Positions 1 through 7,889 are shown, counted from the first letter of the stretch. The stretch: DNA of 14,342 nucleotides from Deltaproteobacteria bacterium (GCA_031279155.1 JAITJB010000233.1:1-14342); one strand, 5' to 3'. Notes: a model not told the origin generated them from the sequence alone. Made by a program: numbers and translations.

Positions 1-2
1 AC

Positions 3-86
3 GGAAAACTTGAGTTCATGCTTTCGGAATGGCTGCCCAAGGATAAAATCAGTACGCCCAACTCCAATATTGCCCCCATGGCCTAA
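3..86 (+). CDS. possible 3' end of an unrecognised CDS (partial)
   Basis: The third plus frame is open from the left edge for 27 codons and ends with tandem stop codons (TAA TAG at 84-89). The visible residues include LEFMLSEWLPKDK, which I do not recognise with certainty. It would converge with the response-regulator gene that ends at 131. A weak 4-bp hairpin and a run of seven T follow at about 113-130. Codon content is plausible, but 27 codons prove little and the frame could be chance. Confidence 0.3.
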   Translation, partial: GKLEFMLSEWLPKDKISTPNSNIAPMA

Positions 87-130
87 TAGTGTTTATGCCG
101 CCTTGGATGGCCCTAAAATAGTAGGTTTTT

Positions 131-1252
131 TTAGCTTTCAGCTAAGCCGCCAAAATACTTTAGAAGCGTTTCGTTAGATGAGCTCATGGCCATGGCCGCC
201 TGAGTATCGGCTCTGACCATGAGCTGGCGAAACTGCTGGATAGTTGATTTTTCAAATTTCTTAAAAACTTTGCCAAAGTAGCTGCGTTCGTTGTAACCGG
301 TAAGTTCGGCCACTTCGCTGACCGTTTTTTCGGTAAAGAGGAAGTAAGCTTTAGCTAAGGCTATTTTTTTTAGATGGATATATTCCATAACGCTAATATT
401 AAAGTTTTTCTTAAAGGTACGGCTGAGGTGTCCTTGGCTGATAAAGCATTTTTCCACTAGATCTTTAAGGCCCAAGGGCGCGCCGATGTGGCTGTCGATG
501 TGGACGAAGATCTTCCTTAAGCGGGGGTTTCGCTTCAAGGCCGCCCGCTTGAAGGCTTGATCGAGCACGTAGAAGATGCAGAGCTCAACTACGCTTACGA
601 CCGATAGAAGATCCACGTCAGTTAAGGGCAATAGATCGGGTAAACCCAAGACATCGGATAACTCCCCGCCACGTTCGCCGATTATGGATCTATGAAAGTT
701 AAAGAGGCGATTATTTAAAAGGCTAGGGTTGTGGCTAGTTTCCATAATTAGGTTGGAGGCGATGAAACGAGCTTGAGAGCTAAAGGATTTAAAGTCGCGA
801 CTTACAATTAAAGATCGCAAAAGTTCGATCTGCGGCGAAGGCCTCGGCGGGCGGCGCTTTTTATGGCTGGTCAGGATGGTGATTATTTCGGCGGGATTTA
901 CGGGCTTGGAGATAAAGCCGGTAATATTAAGTTCTAAGATGTGGTTAATTAATTCGCCATAGTCATGGTGACTCATGACAAAGACGCTTAGATCGCGGAC
1001 TTTATCGAGCATGTTTTTGGCTAGATCTAAACCGGTGAGCCAGGGAACCACTAAATCGATGAAAACAAGATCAGGCGGATCGCGCAGTACGTGTTCGATA
1101 GCTTGCCTATGGTTGGCCGTGGCGTAGGAAACGACAAAATCCTCCACAGGGTTTATGAGCGATGATATAGCTACCCTGGTTAAGGGATCGGCATCGACTA
1201 TCATAACCCGGTAAGGACCACCGTCATTTCGGCTCATGGCAACTAGACTCAT
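131..1252 (-). CDS. REC-AraC response regulator
   Basis: A DNA-binding response regulator of 373 residues. The N-terminal receiver domain (about 15-130) has all its switch residues: acidic pair D20/D22, phospho-acceptor D66, S94 and K116 (SKP). A middle region (about 140-240) is unassigned. The C-terminal AraC-type double helix-turn-helix (about 245-345) includes GHLSRTFKKNF and the VSEVAELTGYNERSYFGKVFKK signature region. The gene follows the PocR/kinase-like gene by only 3 nt, so the two are probably co-transcribed and translationally coupled. No clear Shine-Dalgarno precedes the first ATG, and an in-frame ATG five codons later is an alternative start. The partner kinase module looks inactive, so phosphorylation may come from another kinase or acetyl phosphate, or may not be needed. 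The likely targets are its own operon and the adjacent hydrogenase operon (inference from shared promoter elements). Confidence 0.9.
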   Translation of the reverse strand: MSLVAMSRNDGGPYRVMIVDADPLTRVAISSLINPVEDFVVSYATANHRQAIEHVLRDPPDLVFIDLVVPWLTGLDLAKNMLDKVRDLSVFVMSHHDYGELINHILELNITGFISKPVNPAEIITILTSHKKRRPPRPSPQIELLRSLIVSRDFKSFSSQARFIASNLIMETSHNPSLLNNRLFNFHRSIIGERGGELSDVLGLPDLLPLTDVDLLSVVSVVELCIFYVLDQAFKRAALKRNPRLRKIFVHIDSHIGAPLGLKDLVEKCFISQGHLSRTFKKNFNISVMEYIHLKKIALAKAYFLFTEKTVSEVAELTGYNERSYFGKVFKKFEKSTIQQFRQLMVRADTQAAMAMSSSNETLLKYFGGLAES

Positions 1253-1255
1253 TGG

Positions 1256-2509
1256 TTAGAGAGCCGGATAGACGGTATCGCGGGTTTGAGCCACAACCGG
1301 AAATACAAATCTATAAATACTTCCGCCGTCAGGCGCCGCCACCAAATCCGGAGACACCGGGTTATCAGTTAGGCGGCTCAGTTTTTGCCTGGTTGATTCC
1401 AATCTGGAGGCAATGTTTCGTAATTCCGAGCAGCTTTGCATCGGGCTCGAGGAAAATTGATCTAGGGGCCGGTCGGCTATAGTTAGGTTATCGCGGACTT
1501 CAACGATAATCTGGCGGCCAGTTCTACGCGAGGAGACATCGACCTGAAGTTTATCGCTAGAGGAGCTTAAACCTAGAAAAACAGCCCTTTCCACCGCTGG
1601 CATCAGGGCGTCGGTAGGTACTTTAAAGCTAGCTAATGATGGAGGCAGATCGATACGGTAACTTAAGAGTTCGCCGTATCTTAAGCTCTGCATGGCTAGA
1701 TAGCGTTCCACGTCGTTTATCTCGTCGGCTAAGCTCCGGTATTGGCTACCCAAAGAAGACTGAATGCTCTTAAGAAGATCGGAGAGCAAAAGAACCATGC
1801 GGTTTGTCTTCCAGGCCTTCTCGAGGACCGAGAGGTTAGCTATGGAGCCTATGGCGCTGACCAAAAAAGAGGGGTTTAGTTTAGGATCTGGCAGCCTTAA
1901 TTCCGAAAGCGAGGAATCTATGGGTGAAGCCGCCTCAAGCCCTCTATTTAAGTTTGGTAAGGTTATGGTCAGAAGCGAGGCTAGAGCGCTTAACTCGTTG
2001 AAGTCGCGATCAGGGGCGGCCTCGTGAAAGGCCTTCAAAGAGGGATCGGCTAGAGCCCGTAAGGCGGCGTTATCTAAGGCCGATGTCAGATCGACTAAGC
2101 CGGGAGGCGAGTTGCGACATCGGGTCTGGCTGATGATGACAAAGTAGCCGCCATCGCCGTCGGAGGCGATAGGGGCCACCGTTTCCATGAGGCCAAAGGG
2201 ACAAAAATATGTAAAGGGCTCCGAGCGGGCCATGGCTTGCTTAAGGCCGAAGCGCTCTGAGAGCTCGCAGGCCTTAGAGGTATCCGGGTGGCGATGGGCC
2301 TCTGAACAAAAGCCGGCCACGCCTGAGGGCTCGGTTAGGTTATGGCCTTTTTGGTCGACGGCTACCAAGGCTACCCGGCCCACCCGGGCGGCTGAGTCCA
2401 AGGCGGCCTTGAGGTTGGGTATGGCCAGGTGGTAGCCTGTTTCTACGGAACTTGCGGCTTGGTGGTTAAATTTGGCCGGCATATTAATATTGGCGAGGTT
2501 TGTGGACAT
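1256..2509 (-). CDS. PocR-domain sensor with degenerate LytS-like histidine kinase module
   Basis: A cytoplasmic sensor of 417 residues with no transmembrane segment. Residues about 26-130 match the PocR ligand-binding domain: conserved Cys 68, 81 and 103, with YFCPFGLMETVAPI and GGYFVIISQ. PocR domains are predicted or known to bind small organic molecules. Residues about 200-395 align with the LytS/His_kinase plus HATPase type: an L-N-P-S-F-L-V-S block, then DEINDVERYLAMQSLRYGELL and VPTDALMPAVERAVFLG. Where the family has NPHFLFN, this protein has Ser214 for the phospho-acceptor His and Ser218 for Asn. In the ATP N-box, VENAIKHG has become VERAVFLG (R308, L312), and the G-box keeps D340-N341 but loses its glycines. 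It is therefore probably a pseudokinase that senses a ligand and acts by contact with the regulator encoded 3 nt downstream. The start at 2509 has GGTG five bases upstream; M10 is a poorer alternative. Confidence 0.85.
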   Translation of the reverse strand: MSTNLANINMPAKFNHQAASSVETGYHLAIPNLKAALDSAARVGRVALVAVDQKGHNLTEPSGVAGFCSEAHRHPDTSKACELSERFGLKQAMARSEPFTYFCPFGLMETVAPIASDGDGGYFVIISQTRCRNSPPGLVDLTSALDNAALRALADPSLKAFHEAAPDRDFNELSALASLLTITLPNLNRGLEAASPIDSSLSELRLPDPKLNPSFLVSAIGSIANLSVLEKAWKTNRMVLLLSDLLKSIQSSLGSQYRSLADEINDVERYLAMQSLRYGELLSYRIDLPPSLASFKVPTDALMPAVERAVFLGLSSSSDKLQVDVSSRRTGRQIIVEVRDNLTIADRPLDQFSSSPMQSCSELRNIASRLESTRQKLSRLTDNPVSPDLVAAPDGGSIYRFVFPVVAQTRDTVYPAL

Positions 2510-2810
2510 CTAGCACCATGATCCCAGGAAAGGCCTGTTCGTCAGGTGGCCAGCTTGGAAGCCGGCTAGGTTTAATTATATGGTTTTATGGCTCCATTAA
2601 AACTAAGATCAGAAAATTAAGCAATAAAACAATTTAGAGCTAGTAAGATCTAGCCATCTAAACCTGGTTCGTCCAGAGATAGGGAATTTGGCGAGCTTGT
2701 TGTCAAGCCTGGCTCTGAGGAAGGGAGCGAAACGGCTTGACTGAGGAACTAAATTTAAAGCTAATTAACAAAACAAATGCGAGCTAAGGCCAAAGCTAAA
2801 AGATGGATTT

Positions 2811-2840
2811 ATTATAAAGAGCTTGTCTTGACGCCGTCAA
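2811..2840 (-). promoter_or_regulatory. sigma-70-type promoter for the PocR sensor/regulator operon
   Basis: On the minus strand TTGACG (2835-2840) and a perfect TATAAT (2811-2816) are separated by 18 bp. The -35 hexamer is half of a perfect 6+1+6 palindrome (2828-2840), so a repressor could overlap it. Transcription would start near 2804 and give a leader of about 295 nt before the ATG at 2509. A second TATAAT, with no good -35, lies closer at 2575-2580 and could serve instead. Confidence 0.55.
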
Positions 2841-2859
2841 CTCATATTAAGGCCTTAGG

Positions 2860-2873
2860 GGTAAAATTCAGAC
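2860..2873 (-). promoter_or_regulatory. 14-bp element upstream of the sensor/regulator promoter
   Basis: On the minus strand this reads GTCTGAATTTTACC. It matches 13 of 14 positions of the element at 7934-7947 upstream of hydC. Its core lies 48 bp from the TATAAT at 2811-2816, near position -65 from the inferred transcription start, a typical activator position. The bound protein is unknown; the REC-AraC regulator is the obvious candidate. Confidence 0.5.
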
Positions 2874-2940
2874 TTATTTTTTTACTTGACGCAGTTTGCC
2901 TAAAGCTAAAGGCGATCGTCTAGATAATTATCGAAAAAAA

Positions 2941-3480
2941 CTAAGCGAGATTTTTTTGTAAATCCTTACGATTAGCCCCGACCAGCTTGACCATGGTCTT
3001 AGGCCGGGCCTCTGAGGAGGGAAGGTCAGAGGCCCCGGCCGGGACCAAGGTCAAAACAGGGTCAGGGTTGGGTAGGCTGGTTAAGGCCAGCCCTAAATCA
3101 GCGCAAAGGGTTTGCAAGCGGCATTGGCCGGATTTTTCGCATAATAGGCATTTACCGGGATGCTTTTGGACTAACCTTTTAAGAGCCATAAGTCTGGCCC
3201 GGCGAATATTGGGGCTAAAGCTTTTGATCTTTAGCCCTGCCTCGAGCGGGGTTTCGCAAGCCCGAACTAGCTCGCCACTATCCTCAAGCTCAACCACACT
3301 TAAGCCGCAAGAGGCGCAAGGATAGCCTAAGCCCTCGATTTTTTCCCCGCACAAGTTTGGCAGACGGTAGTAGGGTTTTAGGGCTTCAAAGACGCTCTGG
3401 CCAGTTGCGCCCTGGCACTCTTGGTTATCGAGCGTAAAATGAATAATTGCGGGGCTAAGCTTTTCGGTTTTGGCCAGCAT
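2941..3480 (-). CDS. stand-alone HydA/NuoG N-terminal-like iron-sulfur protein
   Basis: A 179-residue protein, last gene of the hydrogenase operon, starting 24 nt after hydA. Residues about 12-90 form a plant-type [2Fe-2S] ferredoxin domain with ligands C44, C55, C58 and C75. Residues about 91-130 form the NuoG/HydA His-Cys [4Fe-4S] motif, H107-x3-C111-x2-C114-x5-C120. The protein stops there: it has no bacterial-type 2[4Fe-4S] ferredoxin module and no H-cluster domain. The C-terminal 50 residues are Pro/Ser/Ala-rich and unassigned. HydA in the same operon carries its own, more canonical copy of this region, so this is a divergent paralogue and probably not a decay product. It is not the thioredoxin-like HndB subunit of Hnd complexes. 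A role as an extra electron-wiring subunit or adaptor is inferred. The start at 3480 has a modest AGG about 11 nt upstream. Confidence 0.85.
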   Translation of the reverse strand: MLAKTEKLSPAIIHFTLDNQECQGATGQSVFEALKPYYRLPNLCGEKIEGLGYPCASCGLSVVELEDSGELVRACETPLEAGLKIKSFSPNIRRARLMALKRLVQKHPGKCLLCEKSGQCRLQTLCADLGLALTSLPNPDPVLTLVPAGASDLPSSEARPKTMVKLVGANRKDLQKNLA

Positions 3481-3504
3481 AATAATAAACCTAAGTTAGA
3501 ATCG

Positions 3505-5331
3505 CTAGATAGCGTCGTGAATGGGGGTTGGGGGATTTCTTTCGGCGTGGTCGTTTTCACTTTGACCGTTGCCGCCTTGGCCATTAGCTCCATGGTCGTT
3601 TTCATGACTAAGCTCAAGGCTCTGGTCGCTACTGTGATGGAGGCGCTGGTGGGCCCCGCCGTAGGAGACATGGAGAAGCTCGTGGACCCTACCTTTGAGG
3701 ACGCCCTGGTAGAGGCCGTCAATGAGGGGATTATCGCCGCTAGTCTTGATGGCCGAAAGTTTATCTTCGGTATAGAGACCTTTACTGCGGGCGATTTTAA
3801 CGTTCAGATCGGCTACCGGTTGCCCGGCGCCGGCTACACAGCCGCCAGGACAGGCCATGACCTCGATGAGATCGAAAACCTTCTCGCCTGAGAGGACACT
3901 ATTAATGAGCTTACGGGCGTTGGCCAGTCCGCTAACGACCCCGACTCGGACAGGGCGGTTTTTGTATTTGATCTCAAACTCCTTGATGCCCTCCATGCCC
4001 CTTTCGCCGACCTGGGCCAATTGCTTGATAACCATCCCACTATGGTCGTCGGATAGTGCCCTTAAGACAGCTTCCGTGACCCCTCCGGTCACCCCGAAGA
4101 TGACGCCAGCCCCTGTGACTACGCCGTAAGGGGAATCCACGGCTTCCGGCTCAAGCTGATCGAAAATAATGCCGGATTCTTTGATCATTTGGATAAGTTC
4201 TTGGCTAGTTAAGACGTGGTCGACCATGGGAACAGAATCAACCGTAAATTCCCCTCTTTTGGCCTCCAGCTTTTTGGCCGTGCAGGGCATGATGGCGATA
4301 TGGACGTGGCGCTTTTTGGAATTGGCTGAGCTAGCCTTAATGACTGAGGCAAACATCTGCATGGGCGATTTACAGGTTGAGACTTTGTTCATGAGCTCAG
4401 GGTAGTTGTTTTCACAAAATTTGATCCAAGCCGGGCAGCAGGAAGTAAAGAGAGGGAGTTTACTATCAGACCCTACGTGCTCTAAAAACTCCTGGCTCTC
4501 TTCGATAACCGTTAGATCGGCGGCTAAAGAGGTATCATAGACCTTATCGAAGCCCATGCGCCTTAAGGCGGCAACTATAAGGCCCATAGAGCTAGTCCCG
4601 TTATTGAGGCCCAATTGGGTGCCTAAGGCCACCCTGACGGCCGGGGCGATTTGGACGCTAGTTTCGACATTGGGGTCATCGATGTCGCTCCAGGCGGCTT
4701 CGATGGAGTTTTTAACCACAATGGCTCCGGTCGGGCAGACGGCTGAGCATTGGCCGCAGCCAACGCAGGGCGACTTGGCAAGAGGGACGCCAAAAGCCGT
4801 GGAAATAACCATGCGCGATCCGCGCTCGGCAAAATCAATGGCCCCAATGCCCTGGACCTCCTCACAGACCCGCACGCAGTCGCCGCAGAGGATGCATTTA
4901 CTGCGATCGACCGTCACGCAAGCCGACGAGTCATCGATTATGGGCATAAGGGAGGTATTTTTGTAGCGGATCTTATCGATATTAAAGCGGATGGCCAGAT
5001 CCTGGAGACGGCACTTGTTATTGTTGGCGCAGACGGTGCAGTCGCGGTTGTGGTTGGCTAAGATGAGCTCTAAAATGTTTTTGCGGTACTTACGCAGCCT
5101 TCGGGTGTTGGTTAGGATTTTGGCCCCTGGCCTAGGCGGCTCTGAGCAGGCGGCTTCTAACCCGCCGCGCTCGTTTTCCACCAAGCACATCCTACAGGCC
5201 CCGTGGATGGATAGATCGCTTACGTAACAAAAGGTGGGCAGTTCAATTCCGGCTTTGCGGATGAGTTCTAACATATTGCGCTCCCCGTTAATCTCAACGG
5301 GGATACCGTCAATGGTCATCATAGGCAGCAT
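3505..5331 (-). CDS. hydA: [FeFe]-hydrogenase catalytic subunit
   Basis: The catalytic subunit of an NAD-linked, probably electron-bifurcating [FeFe]-hydrogenase that reversibly oxidises H2. From Met at 5331 it has 608 residues. Domains in order: [2Fe-2S] ferredoxin (C35, C46, C49, C62); His-Cys [4Fe-4S] motif (H94, C98, C101, C107); two [4Fe-4S] clusters (C146/149/152/156 and C189/192/195/199); and the H-cluster domain. All three H-cluster motifs are intact: TSCCPAW (C298 proton relay, C299), MPCTAKKLEA (C350) and MACPGGCVAGAGQ (C494, C498). The reading frame extends 20 codons further upstream, but that part lies inside hydB. The ATG at 5331 has AGGAAGG upstream and leaves 5 nt after the hydB stop. 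The last 50 residues form an unusual His/Asn/Gly-rich tail. Third gene of the operon. Confidence 0.95.
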   Translation of the reverse strand: MLPMMTIDGIPVEINGERNMLELIRKAGIELPTFCYVSDLSIHGACRMCLVENERGGLEAACSEPPRPGAKILTNTRRLRKYRKNILELILANHNRDCTVCANNNKCRLQDLAIRFNIDKIRYKNTSLMPIIDDSSACVTVDRSKCILCGDCVRVCEEVQGIGAIDFAERGSRMVISTAFGVPLAKSPCVGCGQCSAVCPTGAIVVKNSIEAAWSDIDDPNVETSVQIAPAVRVALGTQLGLNNGTSSMGLIVAALRRMGFDKVYDTSLAADLTVIEESQEFLEHVGSDSKLPLFTSCCPAWIKFCENNYPELMNKVSTCKSPMQMFASVIKASSANSKKRHVHIAIMPCTAKKLEAKRGEFTVDSVPMVDHVLTSQELIQMIKESGIIFDQLEPEAVDSPYGVVTGAGVIFGVTGGVTEAVLRALSDDHSGMVIKQLAQVGERGMEGIKEFEIKYKNRPVRVGVVSGLANARKLINSVLSGEKVFDLIEVMACPGGCVAGAGQPVADLNVKIARSKGLYTEDKLSAIKTSGDNPLIDGLYQGVLKGRVHELLHVSYGGAHQRLHHSSDQSLELSHENDHGANGQGGNGQSENDHAERNPPTPIHDAI

Positions 5332-5336
5332 ATTTT

Positions 5337-7211
5337 TTACCAACCTTCCTTGACAGCCCCGTATTTGCAGCCAGAGAGGCAGGCGCCGCATTTGACGCAG
5401 AGGGCGGGGTCTATTTTAAATGGCTCTTTGGCCTTACCGGTGATGGCCGAAGCCGGGCAAATTTTGGAGCATTTGGCGCAGCCAGCGCATAGCGAGGGAT
5501 CGACGAAGATAACTTTCAGTCTTTCACAAGTTTTCGAAGGACACTTGCGCTCAACAATATGCTTGAGGTACTCGGCGCGAAAGTTTTTGATGGTCGATAA
5601 GACCGGCGAGGGGGCGGTTTTACCTAAGCCGCACAGGGCTGTGGCCTTGATGGTGTCGGCTAAATCGACTAAGTTATCGAGATCGCTGGGCCTACCGTCG
5701 CCAGCCACAATGCGCTCTAAGGTCATGAGCATCCTTTTAGTGCCCTCACGGCAGGGAACGCATTTGCCGCAGCTCTCGCGCTGAGTAAAGCCCATAAAAA
5801 ATCTGGCCAATTCCACCATGCAGGTGTCTTGATCGGCTACCACCAGACCGCCAGATCCGATCATGGCCCCGGCTTGGGCCAGAGAATCAAAGTCCAGCTT
5901 AAGATCGAAGTGTTCTTCAGTTAAGCAGGCGCCGGAAGGGCCGCCAATCTGGACGGCCTTAAATTTTTTGCCGCCCTTCATGCCGCCGCCGACATCGAAG
6001 ATAATCTCCCTTAAGGTCATGCCCATGGGCACCTCGATGAGGCCGGTATTTTCGATATTGCCGGTAATGGAAAAACTTTTGGTCCCAGGACTAGATTCTG
6101 TACCGACCTGGCGGTAGACTTCCCAACCGTGTTCGATGATTAAGGGGACGTTGGCGAAGGTCTCAACGTTATTTAAAACCGTGGGCCGGTTAAATAAGCC
6201 CTTTTCAACCGTGCGCGGGGGCTTAACCCTTGGCATTCCCCGTTTACCCTCGATGGAACCGGTAAGCGCGCTGCCCTCGCCGCAGACAAAGGCCCCGGCC
6301 CCGCGATTGATTTTGATCTGAAAGGAAAAATCAGATCCCAAGATGTTTTGGCCCAAAAGACCTAAATTAGCCGCTTGATTGATGGCCATCTTAAGCCTGG
6401 CTACCGCTAAGGGGTACTCGGCCCGAACGTAGATGTAGCCCTCATCGGCCCCGCAGGCCAGCCCCGCGATAATCATGCCCTCGAGCATGCGGTGGGGGTC
6501 GCCCTCCATAACCGAGCAGTCCATAAAGGCCCCGGGGTCGCCCTCGTCACCGTTACAGACGACATATTTTTTGCCCGGTTTTTGGGCTCCGACTTGCTTC
6601 CACTTAACCCCGGTCGGAAAGCCGCCGCCGCCGCGACCTCTGAGCCCTGAGCGGCTGACTTGATCGATTATCTCTTGGCTAGTCATCTCAAAGAGAGCTT
6701 TTTCCAGAGCCTGATAGCCGCCGGCGGCTAAGCTTTCGTAGATAGAGTCCGAGGCGATGTTGCCGCAGCGCGAGAGGACCAGTCTCTTTTGCTTCTTAAA
6801 AAAAGGAATATCAGCCGCAGTTTTATGGATATTGCCGCTGGAATCGGTAAAAGCCAATCTAGCTACGTGGCGACCCCTTTGGATGGTCTCCCTGACAATC
6901 TCCTCGCAGTCTTGGGGGGTAACCCGGATGTATTGGAAGCCTTCGGGCTCGACCTTAACTAAGACGGCTTTTTCGCACAGGCCTTGGCAGCCGCTTTTTT
7001 TGAGGCCTACCCCGGGCTCATCTTCCATAAACTTAACTGAGCAGGCGATGCCGGCTTCGGCTAAGGCCGTTTTAAAGGCTTCGTAAACTTCCGAGGCCCC
7101 GCTGGCCACGCAGCCGGTACCGGAACAGACTAATATCCGGCGCACTTGATCGGCGGCCTGCGAGCGGCACTTTTCTCTAAGATCTATTAGTTGGGCGCGA
7201 CTTTTTAGCAT
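5337..7211 (-). CDS. hydB: NuoF-like flavin/NADH subunit of [FeFe]-hydrogenase
   Basis: The diaphorase subunit, which binds FMN and NAD(H) and passes electrons to HydA. It has 624 residues from the chosen start. An N-terminal thioredoxin-like [2Fe-2S] domain (C29, C34 and a later C-x3-C) precedes the NuoF core. The core has the GRGGGGFPTGVKW glycine-rich NADH site, CNGDEGDPGAFMD and RGAGAFVCGEGSALTGSIEG for FMN, an SLBB region, and a [4Fe-4S] site (C481, C484, C487, C527). The C-terminus adds two [4Fe-4S] clusters (CAGCAKCSKICP and CVKCGACLSGC), typical of HydB rather than of complex I NuoF. The ATG at 7211 is preferred because AGGG lies 7-10 nt upstream, overlapping the hydC stop. A farther ATG at 7253 would overlap hydC by about 30 nt. 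Confidence 0.95.
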   Translation of the reverse strand: MLKSRAQLIDLREKCRSQAADQVRRILVCSGTGCVASGASEVYEAFKTALAEAGIACSVKFMEDEPGVGLKKSGCQGLCEKAVLVKVEPEGFQYIRVTPQDCEEIVRETIQRGRHVARLAFTDSSGNIHKTAADIPFFKKQKRLVLSRCGNIASDSIYESLAAGGYQALEKALFEMTSQEIIDQVSRSGLRGRGGGGFPTGVKWKQVGAQKPGKKYVVCNGDEGDPGAFMDCSVMEGDPHRMLEGMIIAGLACGADEGYIYVRAEYPLAVARLKMAINQAANLGLLGQNILGSDFSFQIKINRGAGAFVCGEGSALTGSIEGKRGMPRVKPPRTVEKGLFNRPTVLNNVETFANVPLIIEHGWEVYRQVGTESSPGTKSFSITGNIENTGLIEVPMGMTLREIIFDVGGGMKGGKKFKAVQIGGPSGACLTEEHFDLKLDFDSLAQAGAMIGSGGLVVADQDTCMVELARFFMGFTQRESCGKCVPCREGTKRMLMTLERIVAGDGRPSDLDNLVDLADTIKATALCGLGKTAPSPVLSTIKNFRAEYLKHIVERKCPSKTCERLKVIFVDPSLCAGCAKCSKICPASAITGKAKEPFKIDPALCVKCGACLSGCKYGAVKEGW

Positions 7212-7221
7212 CAAAATCACC

Positions 7222-7773
7222 CTAGTTTCCGACCGCGTTAGTTGAGGGGTCATTTGACCGCAAAGCCGAATGCTCGGAGGCTAAGGCGGCTGCGGTTTTA
7301 AGTTCAGTCTCTCTAATGGCTTTAATGAGATCGGCTGCCTTATCCGGGGTCATGGCCGGATGGGCCTGACCGCTCACGGTTAGGACCGGGGCTAGGCCGC
7401 AGGCGCCTAGGCAGGCTACGGTTTCCACGGTAAAAAGAAGATCCTCCGTTGTAACTTTCCCATCGGTAAGATTGAGCTCTTTTTGAAGTCTCGATAGTAT
7501 GGGTAGCGATCTCCTGACGTGGCAGGCCGTACCATCACAGACTTTGATGATGACCCGGCCCTTGGGCTCTAAGGAAAAATTTTCGTAAAATGTAGCTACC
7601 GAGTAGACCTTAGCTTCGCTTAGGCCCACTTTAGCTGAGATTCTAGGGAAGACCTCTCGCGGCAGATAACGGTATTGCTCCTGTATCTCCTGGAGGATGG
7701 TGATAACGGCGCTTGGGTGACCAAGGTGGCCATCAATTATGCCGTCAACCAGGCTTAAATCAACTTGAGGCAT
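7222..7773 (-). CDS. hydC: NuoE-like [2Fe-2S] subunit of [FeFe]-hydrogenase
   Basis: The small electron-transfer subunit of the HydABC complex, 183 residues. An N-terminal helical part (HPSAVITILQEIQEQYRYLP) is followed by the thioredoxin-like [2Fe-2S] domain, with ligands in CDGTACHVRR (C-x4-C) and ACLGACGLAPV (C-x3-C), as in NuoE and HndA. A charged, Ala-rich tail of about 30 residues ends the protein. The ATG at 7773 has GGAAAGG about 8 nt upstream. It is the first gene of the operon, 10 nt before hydB, and its promoter region holds two copies of the 14-bp element or its core. Four consecutive genes on one strand with gaps of 5-24 nt indicate a single transcript. Confidence 0.95.
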   Translation of the reverse strand: MPQVDLSLVDGIIDGHLGHPSAVITILQEIQEQYRYLPREVFPRISAKVGLSEAKVYSVATFYENFSLEPKGRVIIKVCDGTACHVRRSLPILSRLQKELNLTDGKVTTEDLLFTVETVACLGACGLAPVLTVSGQAHPAMTPDKAADLIKAIRETELKTAAALASEHSALRSNDPSTNAVGN

Positions 7774-7839
7774 TGACTGACCTTTCCCGCGAGCGCGAGC
7801 TCTAGCGAAGGAATTTGATTTTTTTCTTTAGGACTTCGG

Positions 7840-7852
7840 GGTCAATTCAGAC
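7840..7852 (-). promoter_or_regulatory. third copy of the GTCTGAATT core near hydC
   Basis: The minus strand reads GTCTGAATTGACC, with the same 9-bp core as the two 14-bp elements. It lies downstream of the TATAAT at 7884 and over the expected start of the TTGACA-based promoter. It could act as a repression site or as part of a pair with the upstream copy 95 bp away. Confidence 0.35.
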
Positions 7853-7855
7853 GAG

Positions 7856-7889
7856 CTAAGAGAGCGAAAGCGTGTTATGTCAAATTATA
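7856..7889 (-). promoter_or_regulatory. candidate promoters of the hydrogenase operon
   Basis: Two overlapping possibilities lie on the minus strand. One is a perfect TATAAT (7884-7889) with only a weak -35 (TTCGGA, 18-bp spacer), as expected for an activator-dependent promoter. The other is a perfect TTGACA (7879-7884) with a 17-bp spacer and a poor -10, TCTTAG (7856-7861). The sequence does not decide between them. The first shares its spacing to the 14-bp element with the sensor/regulator promoter. Confidence 0.45.

Larger units (their letters stand above)
2510..2940. other. intergenic region between the hyd operon and the sensor/regulator operon
   Basis: This AT-rich region of about 430 bp has no credible gene on either strand. 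It holds the promoter and 14-bp element described separately and a second TATAAT on the minus strand (2575-2580). It also has an 8-bp inverted repeat (2702-2709 with 2734-2741). No GC-rich intrinsic terminator is visible after the hydrogenase operon; only an A7/T7 inverted repeat spans its last codons. Confidence 0.6.

Noticed and set aside
2702..2741. 8-bp inverted repeat GTCAAGCC/GGCTTGAC in the leader of the sensor operon
   Set aside because: Arms this short with a 24-nt loop are expected several times by chance in the window. There is no T-run and no link to the promoter elements.
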